Shown: positions 6,059 through 11,771 of the stretch, piece after piece
How positions within the stretch are numbered: the stretch's first letter is position 1
Layout of the letters: every line of letters starts with the position of its first letter
DNA from: Akkermansiaceae bacterium
Lineage (GTDB): Bacteria > Verrucomicrobiota > Verrucomicrobiia > Verrucomicrobiales > Akkermansiaceae
Assembly: GCA_023301645.1 (NCBI GenBank)
Contig: JALZUH010000045.1
Coordinates: 1-11,771, forward strand
Length of the DNA stretch: 11,771 bases
Direction: 5' to 3'
Position numbers and translations under genes: made by a program
Notes under the pieces: generated by a model
Told to the model about the DNA's origin: nothing
What the model saw: only the letters and a program-made list of their open reading frames with translations
The model's database searches: none

Positions 6059-7309
6059 CTACTCGGAGGCGCTTTTGAGCAGCTCTAGGCGCACTAAGTT
6101 GAGGGCGATCTGGCTGGTGGATTGCTTGAAGTGATGCCTGCCAAATGAATAGAGCTTACTCATGGCATAGCTTCTCTCTGGTGTAGCGATTGCTATCCAT
6201 ACAGTTCCTATCGGCTTGCTATCAGATCCGCCTGTCGGGCCCGCAATGCCAGTGACGGATACAGCGATGTCTGAGCTCGAGCGCTCTAGTGCACCCTCTG
6301 CCATGGCGATGGCGACTTCTTGGCTGACAGCGCCGTGCTCATCGAGTGTGGCTTCAGAAACACCTAAGAGCTGAGATTTCGCCTCATTGGAATAGGTGAC
6401 AAATCCGTGGGTGAAGACGGCAGATGATCCCGATATATCGGTGATGCGGCTGGCGATTTTACCACCAGTGCAGCTTTCTGCCGTGGCGAGGGTTTTGCCC
6501 TGTTGTTGGAGGAGTTTCACGAGGACGGTCTCCATCGACTCGTCGTCCCATGAGAAGCATTCATCGGGGAACTTTTCGCAGGCAAGTGTCGCGGCCTGCT
6601 GGATGCTCTCGGCTGATCCAATGAGTCGTAAGTCGACTTCTGAGGGGCGGGCGCAGTAGCCTATTTCTAGGTCTGGGATCGAGTGGAACTTCGCATCGAG
6701 CTGGCTGTGGAAGTCACTCTCACCAACGCCGGTAAATTTCAGCACTTTCATTTGCTGGCGTTGCTGCTCGATGTCGATGCCGGCGAGAGCGCAGAGGCGC
6801 GGGACGACTTCGGCGTGAAACATCGGCCTGAGCTCACTGGGTGGGCCAGGCATGAGGAAGATAGCACATAGTCGGTCACCACTCATGCGCGGTGGTGAGT
6901 AGATGCCTGGTGCTGTGCCGTAGGGGTTGGGCAGGATGTCAGCACCTACGGGATTGAGAGCTTGTTGTTTGTTATCCTCAGCCATGACTCGGTCACGGCT
7001 TGCGAAGAAGTTCTCGATGGATCGAAGTGCAGCTTCATCAGTGATAAGCTCGACTCCGAGGACTTGCGCGGCGGCTTGGCGGCTAATGTCATCACTAGTG
7101 GGGCCTAGACCTCCTGTGACGATGATGGCATCGCAGCGATCCATGGACTCCGCCATTGCCTCGGTGATAGCATCACCATCAGGGACGGTGATCTGCCTCT
7201 GGACACGAATGCCGAGCTTAGAGAGCTCGGAGCCGATCCATGCACCGTGGGTATTGAGCGTTGTCCCTAGTAGGAGCTCGCTACCCGTATTGATGAGTTC
7301 GATTTTCAC
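6059..7309 (-). CDS. cinA: CinA-family nicotinamide-nucleotide amidohydrolase
   Basis: A 416-residue two-domain cytoplasmic protein. The N-terminal domain (about 1-170) is the MoaB/Mog-like COG1058 fold, with NTGSELLLG (7-15), GGLGPTSDD (66-74) and MPGPPSE (153-159); in characterised homologues it acts as an ADP-ribose pyrophosphatase. The C-terminal domain (about 258-412) is PncC-like nicotinamide mononucleotide deamidase, with AESCTGG (277-283) containing nucleophile Ser279, and TGIAGPTGG (353-361). Together they would recycle pyridine nucleotide by-products; in some species the protein is linked to competence. The start is GTG, with TAA and TAG in the same frame a few codons upstream, so no earlier start exists. 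No Shine-Dalgarno sequence is seen. It follows pyrE by 33 bp and is probably co-transcribed. The family is certain, but the exact activity is inferred. Confidence 0.93.
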   Translation of the reverse strand: MKIELINTGSELLLGTTLNTHGAWIGSELSKLGIRVQRQITVPDGDAITEAMAESMDRCDAIIVTGGLGPTSDDISRQAAAQVLGVELITDEAALRSIENFFASRDRVMAEDNKQQALNPVGADILPNPYGTAPGIYSPPRMSGDRLCAIFLMPGPPSELRPMFHAEVVPRLCALAGIDIEQQRQQMKVLKFTGVGESDFHSQLDAKFHSIPDLEIGYCARPSEVDLRLIGSAESIQQAATLACEKFPDECFSWDDESMETVLVKLLQQQGKTLATAESCTGGKIASRITDISGSSAVFTHGFVTYSNEAKSQLLGVSEATLDEHGAVSQEVAIAMAEGALERSSSDIAVSVTGIAGPTGGSDSKPIGTVWIAIATPERSYAMSKLYSFGRHHFKQSTSQIALNLVRLELLKSASE

Positions 7310-7342
7310 TGATTACTAAGAATTACCATTGAGGAAGAAAGC

Positions 7343-7909
7343 CTAGTCAAGCAGTGTGGCGCGTGAAAAGAGCGAGACGACGGGCACGCCGCGTGCTTCG
7401 ATGGCTTCTTTACCACCTTCTTGGCGGTCGACGAGCACGAGGGCGAAGGCGACCTTACCACCTGCGGCTTCGATGACGTCCATTGCCTTGATGGTGGATC
7501 CACCGGTCGTAATGACGTCGTCGACGATGACGATGGTGTCTCCAGAGGCGAAGTTACCTTCGATTTGCTTGCCCTTGCCGTGGCCTTTAGGCTCCTTACG
7601 CACGGTGAAGACCTGTAGCGATTTCTCATCACCGACAGAGGCCATACCGACAGCCAGTGAGATCGGGTCAGCGCCTAGGGTCATACCACCAATAGCATCT
7701 GCTTGGATACCACGTGTGGCGAGTTCGGCTTTGACGGTTTCCCATCCTAGCTTGCCGATGAGTGTGGCACCCGTGGGGTCCATGGCGGTGACTCGGCAGT
7801 CAATGTAGAGATCGGATGTCTGGCCTGAGGCGAGAGTGAATTCACCAGTGCGGACTGACTTTTCAATAAGGAGCTTTTTTAGCTGATCACGTGTAGCATC
7901 GTTGGGCAT
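7343..7909 (-). CDS. pyrE: Orotate phosphoribosyltransferase
   Basis: PyrE transfers ribose 5-phosphate from PRPP to orotate, making orotidine 5'-phosphate in de novo pyrimidine synthesis. The 188-residue protein has the PRPP-binding signature VIVDDVITTGGS (127-138), the flexible catalytic loop RKEPKGHGKG (104-113), and the N-terminal substrate segment FTLASGQTSDLYIDCR (24-39). The length is somewhat below the E. coli enzyme (about 213) but normal for the shorter bacterial type. The ATG start agrees with the family. It is the first protein gene after ffs, 45 bp downstream of the SRP RNA terminator, so it needs its own promoter or read-through; I could not pick a convincing one. cinA follows closely. 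No other pyr genes are nearby. Confidence 0.95.
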   Translation of the reverse strand: MPNDATRDQLKKLLIEKSVRTGEFTLASGQTSDLYIDCRVTAMDPTGATLIGKLGWETVKAELATRGIQADAIGGMTLGADPISLAVGMASVGDEKSLQVFTVRKEPKGHGKGKQIEGNFASGDTIVIVDDVITTGGSTIKAMDVIEAAGGKVAFALVLVDRQEGGKEAIEARGVPVVSLFSRATLLD

Positions 7910-7954
7910 GAGCTCAGTCTAGGTGGTAATTTCCCAAATGCAAAAACCTAAACA

Positions 7955-8058
7955 AAAAAATACTGCCAGGAACTGCGGCAATGAAGGACAAACTGTGGCT
8001 GCTACCTTTCGGTCCTGACCAAATCCATCTGCCGACACTCCACAGTCCTGACAGCGCT
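7955..8058 (-). ncRNA. ffs: Signal recognition particle RNA (small 4.5S type)
   Basis: On the minus strand, the diagnostic SRP RNA core GGUCAGGACC followed by GAAAGGUAGCAGCC is at 8020-7997: a GAAA tetraloop hairpin with the conserved internal loop that binds the Ffh M domain. A long closing helix forms between CUGUCAGGACUGUGG (8054-8040) and CCGCAG-U-UCCUGGCAG (7978-7963), with one bulged U and two G-U pairs. The RNA is about 100 bases with no room for an Alu domain, like 4.5S RNA of E. coli. Seven T at 7960-7954 follow the 3' arm, so the RNA end doubles as terminator. With Ffh it targets membrane and secreted proteins. The ends are estimated to within a few bases. Confidence 0.93.
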
Positions 8059-8061
8059 GCT

Positions 8062-8089
8062 TTGATAGTAGTTAGCGGGGAGATTGCAA
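8062..8089 (-). promoter_or_regulatory. Probable ffs promoter
   Basis: On the minus strand TTGCAA (8089-8084) and TATCAA (8067-8062) are separated by 16 bp, which would start transcription near 8055, at the base of the SRP RNA closing helix. TACTAT (8070-8065) is another possible -10 box but leaves too short a spacer. The position fits the RNA end better than the sequence alone would suggest. Confidence 0.45.
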
Positions 8090-8099
8090 GATTTAGTTT

Positions 8100-8396
8100 T
8101 TAGGCGGGCTCGCTACTTAGTTTTTTGGGGAACTTACGCTGCAGGTTGTCACCACATTTACTGAGCTTACCAATGATGAGAGTGGTGGCAGATGAGAGTA
8201 GTATCCCTCCTGTGACGAGTGCAAATCCCGCCATCCAGCTATCTCTCATAATAAGCCAGCTAATGAGGCTCAGTATCATGACGGCGACGCCGCTGAGTGC
8301 GAAGCCGATGAGCAAGAGGTGGCTGAGGGTTTGGATAAGCTGCGGGGTGTAGCGCTTAGCGCTTTCGGCGATGTTTTGATAGGTAGGTGCATTCAT
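8100..8396 (-). CDS. Small membrane protein with two TM helices
   Basis: I do not recognise this 98-residue protein. It has a short polar N-terminus (MNAPTYQNIAESAKRY), two hydrophobic segments at about residues 24-50 and 54-76 separated by a few residues including RDS, and a basic C-terminal tail (KLSKCGDNLQRKFPKK). That shape suggests a helical hairpin in the inner membrane with a charged tail. I chose the ATG at 8396; earlier in-frame starts (ATG at 8411, GTG at 8504) would add a polar extension that reads like noncoding DNA, and no start has a Shine-Dalgarno sequence. It lies about 120 bp after the SHD1/C39 peptidase gene and ends just before the ffs promoter. Superficially it resembles small holin-like or phage-holin-superfamily membrane proteins, but no specific motif supports that. 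Confidence 0.6.
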   Translation of the reverse strand: MNAPTYQNIAESAKRYTPQLIQTLSHLLLIGFALSGVAVMILSLISWLIMRDSWMAGFALVTGGILLSSATTLIIGKLSKCGDNLQRKFPKKLSSEPA

Positions 8397-8467
8397 GACG
8401 ACGTGAACCATGGGCTGGCTCGATGAAGTCTTGATGAAGCGGGTGTGAATTATCGGTGAAAAATGGG

Positions 8468-8513
8468 CTTGGCGCGCGTTTTTTCTATCGCTTGGCCCTA
8501 TCACTTAGCCAAG
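8468..8513 (-). other. Competing hairpin arms CTTGGC/GCCAAG
   Basis: On the minus strand CTTGGC (8513-8508) can pair either with GCCAAG at 8496-8491 (11-base loop) or with GCCAAG at 8473-8468, which is followed by CCCATTTTT. The second arrangement somewhat resembles a terminator, the first would be an alternative. It lies just after the peptidase stop codon, ahead of the small membrane protein, and could end or attenuate the transcript. Function is unproven. Confidence 0.3.
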
Positions 8514-8519
8514 AGGCTT

Positions 8520-9986
8520 CTATGGCTGGATGAGTGTGACTTTGCCGGAGTTTACCCAGTTAGCGACACTGAGTGGTGTCCATCGGATGGTGAAGGCCTC
8601 ACCCCATGAGTCAGAGACAGCTAGTTCGTTTGTTTCTTCGTTATAGCCGATGATCATGCAGATATGATTCACTTTAGGTTTTTTCTTCTTGCTGAAGACT
8701 TCTTCCTGCTCAGCTAGCCATGCGAGGTGGGCAGCTCTGTCTCCTTCTTTACGGAGCTTGGTGTTTGCATTTGTTGGATCGCTGTAATGATCACCTGATG
8801 ATAATGCCCATAGGATTGGTATGCCTTTATCAATTTTTGATTTAACGTAGCGAACACTGAGTTTTTTCACTTCTTCTTCCTTCACCCGTGCACCTTTTCT
8901 TCTGATGAGGGTTTGGATCTCATCGAGGATGGCATTGATGGAGGTTCCTCCGCCTGCTTTTGTTTTGCCAAGCATAGCGAGTAGATACATGTCCGCCTCG
9001 AGTCCCATAAATCGCATGGCTCTTTCAAATGTAGCAGGCACGCAGTATCCCTTCGGGCCTTGGTCGACCATAGGTATATCAGTGAGGTAGACGTCACCAT
9101 TCTCATCTCTAGTGATGGAATGCTGAATGCGTTCTTTAACGGCCGCATCATTGATAGTTTTGCTGCGGCCTTCTCGATCGGCTTTGGCAACAGGCACGAT
9201 ATTCATGCTAACATATTCGCCTTTGACCAATGAGAGGATAAATGAATGGTCATTCCAGTCCCAGCGAAGCACTCCATTTCGGGTGCCGCTATCGCCGTAG
9301 TAGTCTTTTTTGCCATCACCGAGAGCTTGGGTGAGGGCTGCTTTGATGGCTTCGTAGTCATATTCCATAGCGTCTTTCAGGGTGACCTTGGAGCTTTTTT
9401 TGGAAGTGTCTTTTTTGAAGTGGTTTGCACCGAAGCCGACCTTGCTGTCGTAGTCACCTTTATTGGCAAAAACAAAAGACATGGCGCTAGCATTGCCTTT
9501 TTCGTTAGAATAGAGAGCTACAGAGTAAGGCACGGAGTTAAAGAGCCTGTAGCCCTTCTTCCTCGCAGCAGCGTAGAGTCTCCAGCTGTTGCCAATTGAA
9601 GATTTCGACTCGATGGGCATCTGCAGTGCTTTGGCAAATTCCGCTGCCTTGCGCTGAGTGAAAGGGGTGTCATTGAAGGCGGGGTGACCGATGGCTTCGT
9701 TGATTTTTTGAGATGCCTCAGACTGAGTTGCCGCTACTGGCTTGTGATTCGGTGAGTCTACGTCGTTTTGGTTTTTGACGTATTCTTGGTCAGCTTGGGA
9801 GAGCGTGGCTAGTTTGATCTTAGCCTCCTTGCCGTTACTGAGCATGAGAATGACATCATCACCACTGCTAGAGACGAGCTGGGCCTTAATAGCGCGTCCT
9901 TCTTGGTTTTTGAAGGTGCGTATTTCTTGGGAGAATGAGTAGCTACTTAGGGCAAGACTAGCAGCGAGGATGATAGATGTTTTCAT
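8520..9986 (-). CDS. Secreted SHD1-domain C39-like cysteine peptidase
   Basis: A 488-residue exported protein. Residues 1-19 are a signal peptide (MKTSIILAASLALSSYSFS), which decides the ATG at 9986; the frame extends 17 codons upstream without such a feature. Residues 22-72 match the SHD1 domain, with RTFKNQEGRAIKA near the start and LSQADQEYV near the end, a module common in planctomycete and verrucomicrobial secreted proteins. The middle (about 95-290) is unassigned. The C-terminal part (303-488) is a papain-fold C39-like peptidase with Gln309, Cys315 (GYCVPATF), His441 (NHICMIIGYN) and Asp459 (VSDSWG), so the catalytic set looks complete. Substrate is unknown: it could cleave cell-envelope or secreted proteins, or be a self-processing enzyme. 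No ABC transporter or double-glycine peptide is adjacent, which argues against a bacteriocin exporter role. Confidence 0.82.
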   Translation of the reverse strand: MKTSIILAASLALSSYSFSQEIRTFKNQEGRAIKAQLVSSSGDDVILMLSNGKEAKIKLATLSQADQEYVKNQNDVDSPNHKPVAATQSEASQKINEAIGHPAFNDTPFTQRKAAEFAKALQMPIESKSSIGNSWRLYAAARKKGYRLFNSVPYSVALYSNEKGNASAMSFVFANKGDYDSKVGFGANHFKKDTSKKSSKVTLKDAMEYDYEAIKAALTQALGDGKKDYYGDSGTRNGVLRWDWNDHSFILSLVKGEYVSMNIVPVAKADREGRSKTINDAAVKERIQHSITRDENGDVYLTDIPMVDQGPKGYCVPATFERAMRFMGLEADMYLLAMLGKTKAGGGTSINAILDEIQTLIRRKGARVKEEEVKKLSVRYVKSKIDKGIPILWALSSGDHYSDPTNANTKLRKEGDRAAHLAWLAEQEEVFSKKKKPKVNHICMIIGYNEETNELAVSDSWGEAFTIRWTPLSVANWVNSGKVTLIQP

Positions 9987-10069
9987 GAGATAAAAATGTA
10001 TATAATAATCACTAGATCCTTTTAGGCCATTAGGCAAATTCTTATTAAGAGGCCCCTTTTACTAATAAG

Positions 10070-10116
10070 GGCGCATTCGGGATAAAGTGAGACGAATCTT
10101 CACTTATCGAAGCGCC
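10070..10116. other. Large imperfect hairpin between alr and the peptidase
   Basis: GGCGC (10070-10074) pairs with GCGCC (10112-10116), TTCG (10076-10079) with CGAA (10108-10111), and ATAAAGTGA (10082-10090) with TCACTTAT (10100-10107), around a 9-base loop. That gives about 17 base pairs interrupted by one-, two- and one-base bulges. No T-run follows on either strand. It occupies the 176-bp spacer from the alr stop to the peptidase start and may be a transcript-end or leader structure, or a protein-binding site. On minus-strand transcripts it would lie about 85 bases before the peptidase ATG. Confidence 0.5.
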
Positions 10117-10162
10117 ATGAAATCAGATCCTTATCTATTTTCCATGATTTATTTTCAGGTTT

Positions 10163-11350
10163 CTACTGAGGTGGTAGGTAAATCCTGCTTACGCGTGGGG
10201 TAATACCGGTGAGGATAGCCCACGGAATGGTTCCTGCGTGCATGGCGGTTTCACTAACGAGGATATTTTCTCCGAAGAGTTCAACTTCATCACCACTCTG
10301 GCAATCGGGCAAGTCTGTGACGTCGACCATGATTTGATCCATCGTCACGCGCCCGAGTAAGGGGCAGCGGGTGCCTCTGATAAGAACGGTTGTTTCGAGT
10401 GAAGGCAGGGATCGAGGGTAGCCATCACCATAACCAATGCCGATAGTAGCCACGCGGGTGTTTTTGGCCAAAATCGTATCTCGCCCGTAGGAAATACCGT
10501 GCCCAGCAGGTAGAGTTCGCACGAGGGAAACGCGCGACTTTAGCGTTAATACTGGCTTGAGCTTACTCTGATAGCTCTCGATAGGTGAGATGCCATAGAG
10601 CATGAGGCCGGGTCGAAAGAGATTAGTCTGGGAGCTATTATAGGCGAGAATTCCAGCGCTATTTGATAAATGGCGGTATCGGAAGCGCTCGGCACCCAGT
10701 GACTCAATGAGGGTATCAAATGTCTTAAACTGCTCCAGCGTGAATGCCTCGTCCTCATCGGCAGAAGGGAGGTGTGAGCCGATCCCCTCAATCTCAATTT
10801 TCTCCAGAGCATCAAGAGCGGCCATATGCTCGATGAGATCATGAGGAAGAAATCCTCCGCGCCCCATTCCAGTGTCGACTGCGAGGTGGACGGGTAGGGG
10901 GGGCATATTGGCTGCTAGTCTATCAAAGTCCTGTGCCTCAGCGAGAGTAGAGATACAAGGTGTCCAGCGGCGCGCAACAATCTCCTCGCGTTCGAAGTCA
11001 CAAGTCGGCCCGAGTAGATAAATGCGAGAAGTAATACCCGCCTCTGCGAGACGGCGCGCCTCGATCACACTCGCAACTCCAAAAAAGGCAGGGCGACTGA
11101 TCGGTAGGTTCTCCAATGTCTCAGCAACGGGAGCCATACCATGACCATAGGCGCCAGCCTTGAGCACTGTCATGACCTCGCCCTCTGGCTGAGTCTGCTG
11201 GATGAGCTGATAGTTAGCTACTAAGTGCGCTAGATTCACCTCTGCCCACGCTCTAGGCGGTGATACAGGAAAGTCATCGGTCGAAACCGATGGTGATTGG
11301 TGGGTGAGTGTTCTATCTGGCACAGGGGGAATATAGATTTTTCTCACCAA
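10163..11350 (-). CDS. alr: Alanine racemase
   Basis: Alr is a PLP enzyme that converts L-alanine to D-alanine for peptidoglycan, in the cytoplasm. The frame encodes up to 395 residues. Lys64 in TVLKAGAYGHG binds PLP, and Tyr288 in GHGISYGRD is the second catalytic base. Other family landmarks are DTGMGRGGF (159-167), HLSNSAG (227-233), FRPGLMLYG (245-253), GIGYGDGYPR (304-313), MDQIMVDVTDLP, and TGITPRVSRIY near the C-terminus. The core starts at about residue 33, so roughly 30 residues precede it. The start is uncertain: TTG (11350) is followed directly by GTG (11347), and GTG also occurs at codon 10; no Shine-Dalgarno sequence helps. The motif has G where KANAYGHG usually has N. No murF fusion or ddl neighbour is present. 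It diverges from the last gene. Confidence 0.93.
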   Translation of the reverse strand: MVRKIYIPPVPDRTLTHQSPSVSTDDFPVSPPRAWAEVNLAHLVANYQLIQQTQPEGEVMTVLKAGAYGHGMAPVAETLENLPISRPAFFGVASVIEARRLAEAGITSRIYLLGPTCDFEREEIVARRWTPCISTLAEAQDFDRLAANMPPLPVHLAVDTGMGRGGFLPHDLIEHMAALDALEKIEIEGIGSHLPSADEDEAFTLEQFKTFDTLIESLGAERFRYRHLSNSAGILAYNSSQTNLFRPGLMLYGISPIESYQSKLKPVLTLKSRVSLVRTLPAGHGISYGRDTILAKNTRVATIGIGYGDGYPRSLPSLETTVLIRGTRCPLLGRVTMDQIMVDVTDLPDCQSGDEVELFGENILVSETAMHAGTIPWAILTGITPRVSRIYLPPQ

Positions 11351-11478
11351 AGCCCAATTTTAAAATTCAAAAAGAGCAAAATGAAGGCAGCCGTAGAAGT
11401 CCGATAGAGAGGCTAAGGCGAAGAGAATACAGTGCCATACCTAGTAAGTCTTGCATAGCTGGCTGCAGGTTTATACAC

Positions 11479-11483
11479 AGGGG
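11479..11483 (+). promoter_or_regulatory. Shine-Dalgarno sequence of the last gene
   Basis: AGGGG seven bases before the ATG at 11491. It is the only clear ribosome binding site before a gene in the window, and it supports calling that partial reading frame a gene. Confidence 0.6.
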
Positions 11484-11490
11484 CAAGAAT

Positions 11491-11771
11491 ATGTTTAATG
11501 CCAAGAACCTTACTAGTGAACAAGTAGCCACACTGCAGCAATGGGCTGCCGACGGAGCTCAGCTCAATGACATCCAGAAAAAGATGGAAGACGAGATGGA
11601 GCATAAGCTCACCTACATGGATGTGCGCTTTCTTGTGCTCGACTTAGAAATCACCATCAGAGACATTCAGGCAGAAGAAGCCGCCCTTAAGGCTGCCCAA
11701 GCAGAAGAAATCGAAGAGGCTACTGAGCTAGACGCGCTAGCAGAGGAAATGAGCGCGGGTGACGCAGACCA
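11491..11771 (+). CDS. Small acidic hypothetical protein (3' end cut by window)
   Basis: At least 93 codons from an ATG, still open at the window edge, so the C-terminus is missing. I cannot name it. The N-terminal half (about 7-58) is a compact pattern of helices: SEQVATLQQWAADGAQLNDIQ, then KMEDE, then LTYMDVRFLVLDLEI. The WAADGAQLNDIQKKM stretch looks like a helix-turn-helix that could contact nucleic acid, and LTYMDVRFLVLDLE a second helix. From about 61 on, the sequence is rich in Ala and Glu (AEEAALKAAQAEEIEEA), predicted helical, possibly a coiled coil, and strongly acidic. A good Shine-Dalgarno sequence precedes the ATG. I have a faint memory of similar small conserved proteins in Verrucomicrobiota, but this is recall and not evidence. 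Antisense reading of the same stretch is not favoured. Confidence 0.7.
   Translation, partial: MFNAKNLTSEQVATLQQWAADGAQLNDIQKKMEDEMEHKLTYMDVRFLVLDLEITIRDIQAEEAALKAAQAEEIEEATELDALAEEMSAGDAD

Noticed and set aside
6683..7319. Plus-strand frames inside cinA
   Set aside because: They are antisense to a full-length CinA with intact motifs in both domains; no start signals or family features.
8520..9986. Bacteriocin-processing ABC transporter (C39 type)
   Set aside because: The protein has a cleavable signal peptide and SHD1 region but no transporter or ATPase domain, and no double-glycine leader peptide is nearby.
11451..11477. Promoter TTGCAT ... TATACA before the last gene
   Set aside because: The spacer is only 15 bp, and the resulting transcript would start after the Shine-Dalgarno sequence at 11479, making that site useless.
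11413..11604. Minus-strand 63-codon frame under the last gene
   Set aside because: It is antisense to a plus-strand frame with a Shine-Dalgarno sequence and protein-like composition, and shows no family features itself.
1..11771. CRISPR array, IS element, prophage, toxin-antitoxin or defence island
   Set aside because: There are no regularly spaced repeats, transposase or integrase motifs, or phage structural genes; nearly all genes are core metabolism or translation.

Overview
This window looks like chromosomal housekeeping DNA from a bacterium of the Planctomycetota-Verrucomicrobiota group, most likely Verrucomicrobiota. That is inferred from gene content: a secreted protein joining an SHD1 (SLA1 homology) domain to a C39-type cysteine peptidase, separate CoaC and CoaB proteins, and very few Shine-Dalgarno (SD) sequences in front of genes. 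No mobile element, CRISPR array, tRNA or rRNA is visible, and nothing suggests recent transfer.

Layout, left to right. A secreted thioredoxin-fold protein (+) faces leuB (-) tail to tail. leuB diverges from a CaCA-family Na+/Ca2+ exchanger (+) across 72 bp that hold repeated TGAAG/CTTCA half-sites. The exchanger converges on a compact minus-strand operon read prfB > gmk > coaC > coaB. Upstream of prfB is a 260-bp spacer with a good sigma70-like promoter for prfB and a possible terminator for the next gene. Then, still on the minus strand, come cinA, pyrE, the SRP RNA gene (ffs), a small two-helix membrane protein, the SHD1/C39 peptidase, and alanine racemase (alr). Divergent from alr, a small acidic protein (+) runs off the right end.

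The most informative result is prfB. The gene does not begin at the GTG that opens its long reading frame. It begins at an ATG at 5798, is read for 28 codons to an in-frame TGA, and continues by a +1 programmed frameshift at AGA AGG TAT CTT TGA C, giving a 371-residue release factor 2. The second point easily missed is the SRP RNA at about 7955-8058 on the minus strand, with its conserved core motif, closing helix and T-run terminator.

The genes are mostly core functions: translation termination and protein targeting (prfB, ffs), nucleotide metabolism (gmk, pyrE), coenzyme A synthesis (coaC, coaB), NAD/pyridine nucleotide repair (cinA), leucine synthesis (leuB) and cell-wall D-alanine (alr). 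The least characterised parts are the SHD1/C39 peptidase, the small membrane protein after it, the large hairpin between alr and the peptidase, and the truncated acidic protein. I see no convincing evidence for an undescribed multi-gene system here.
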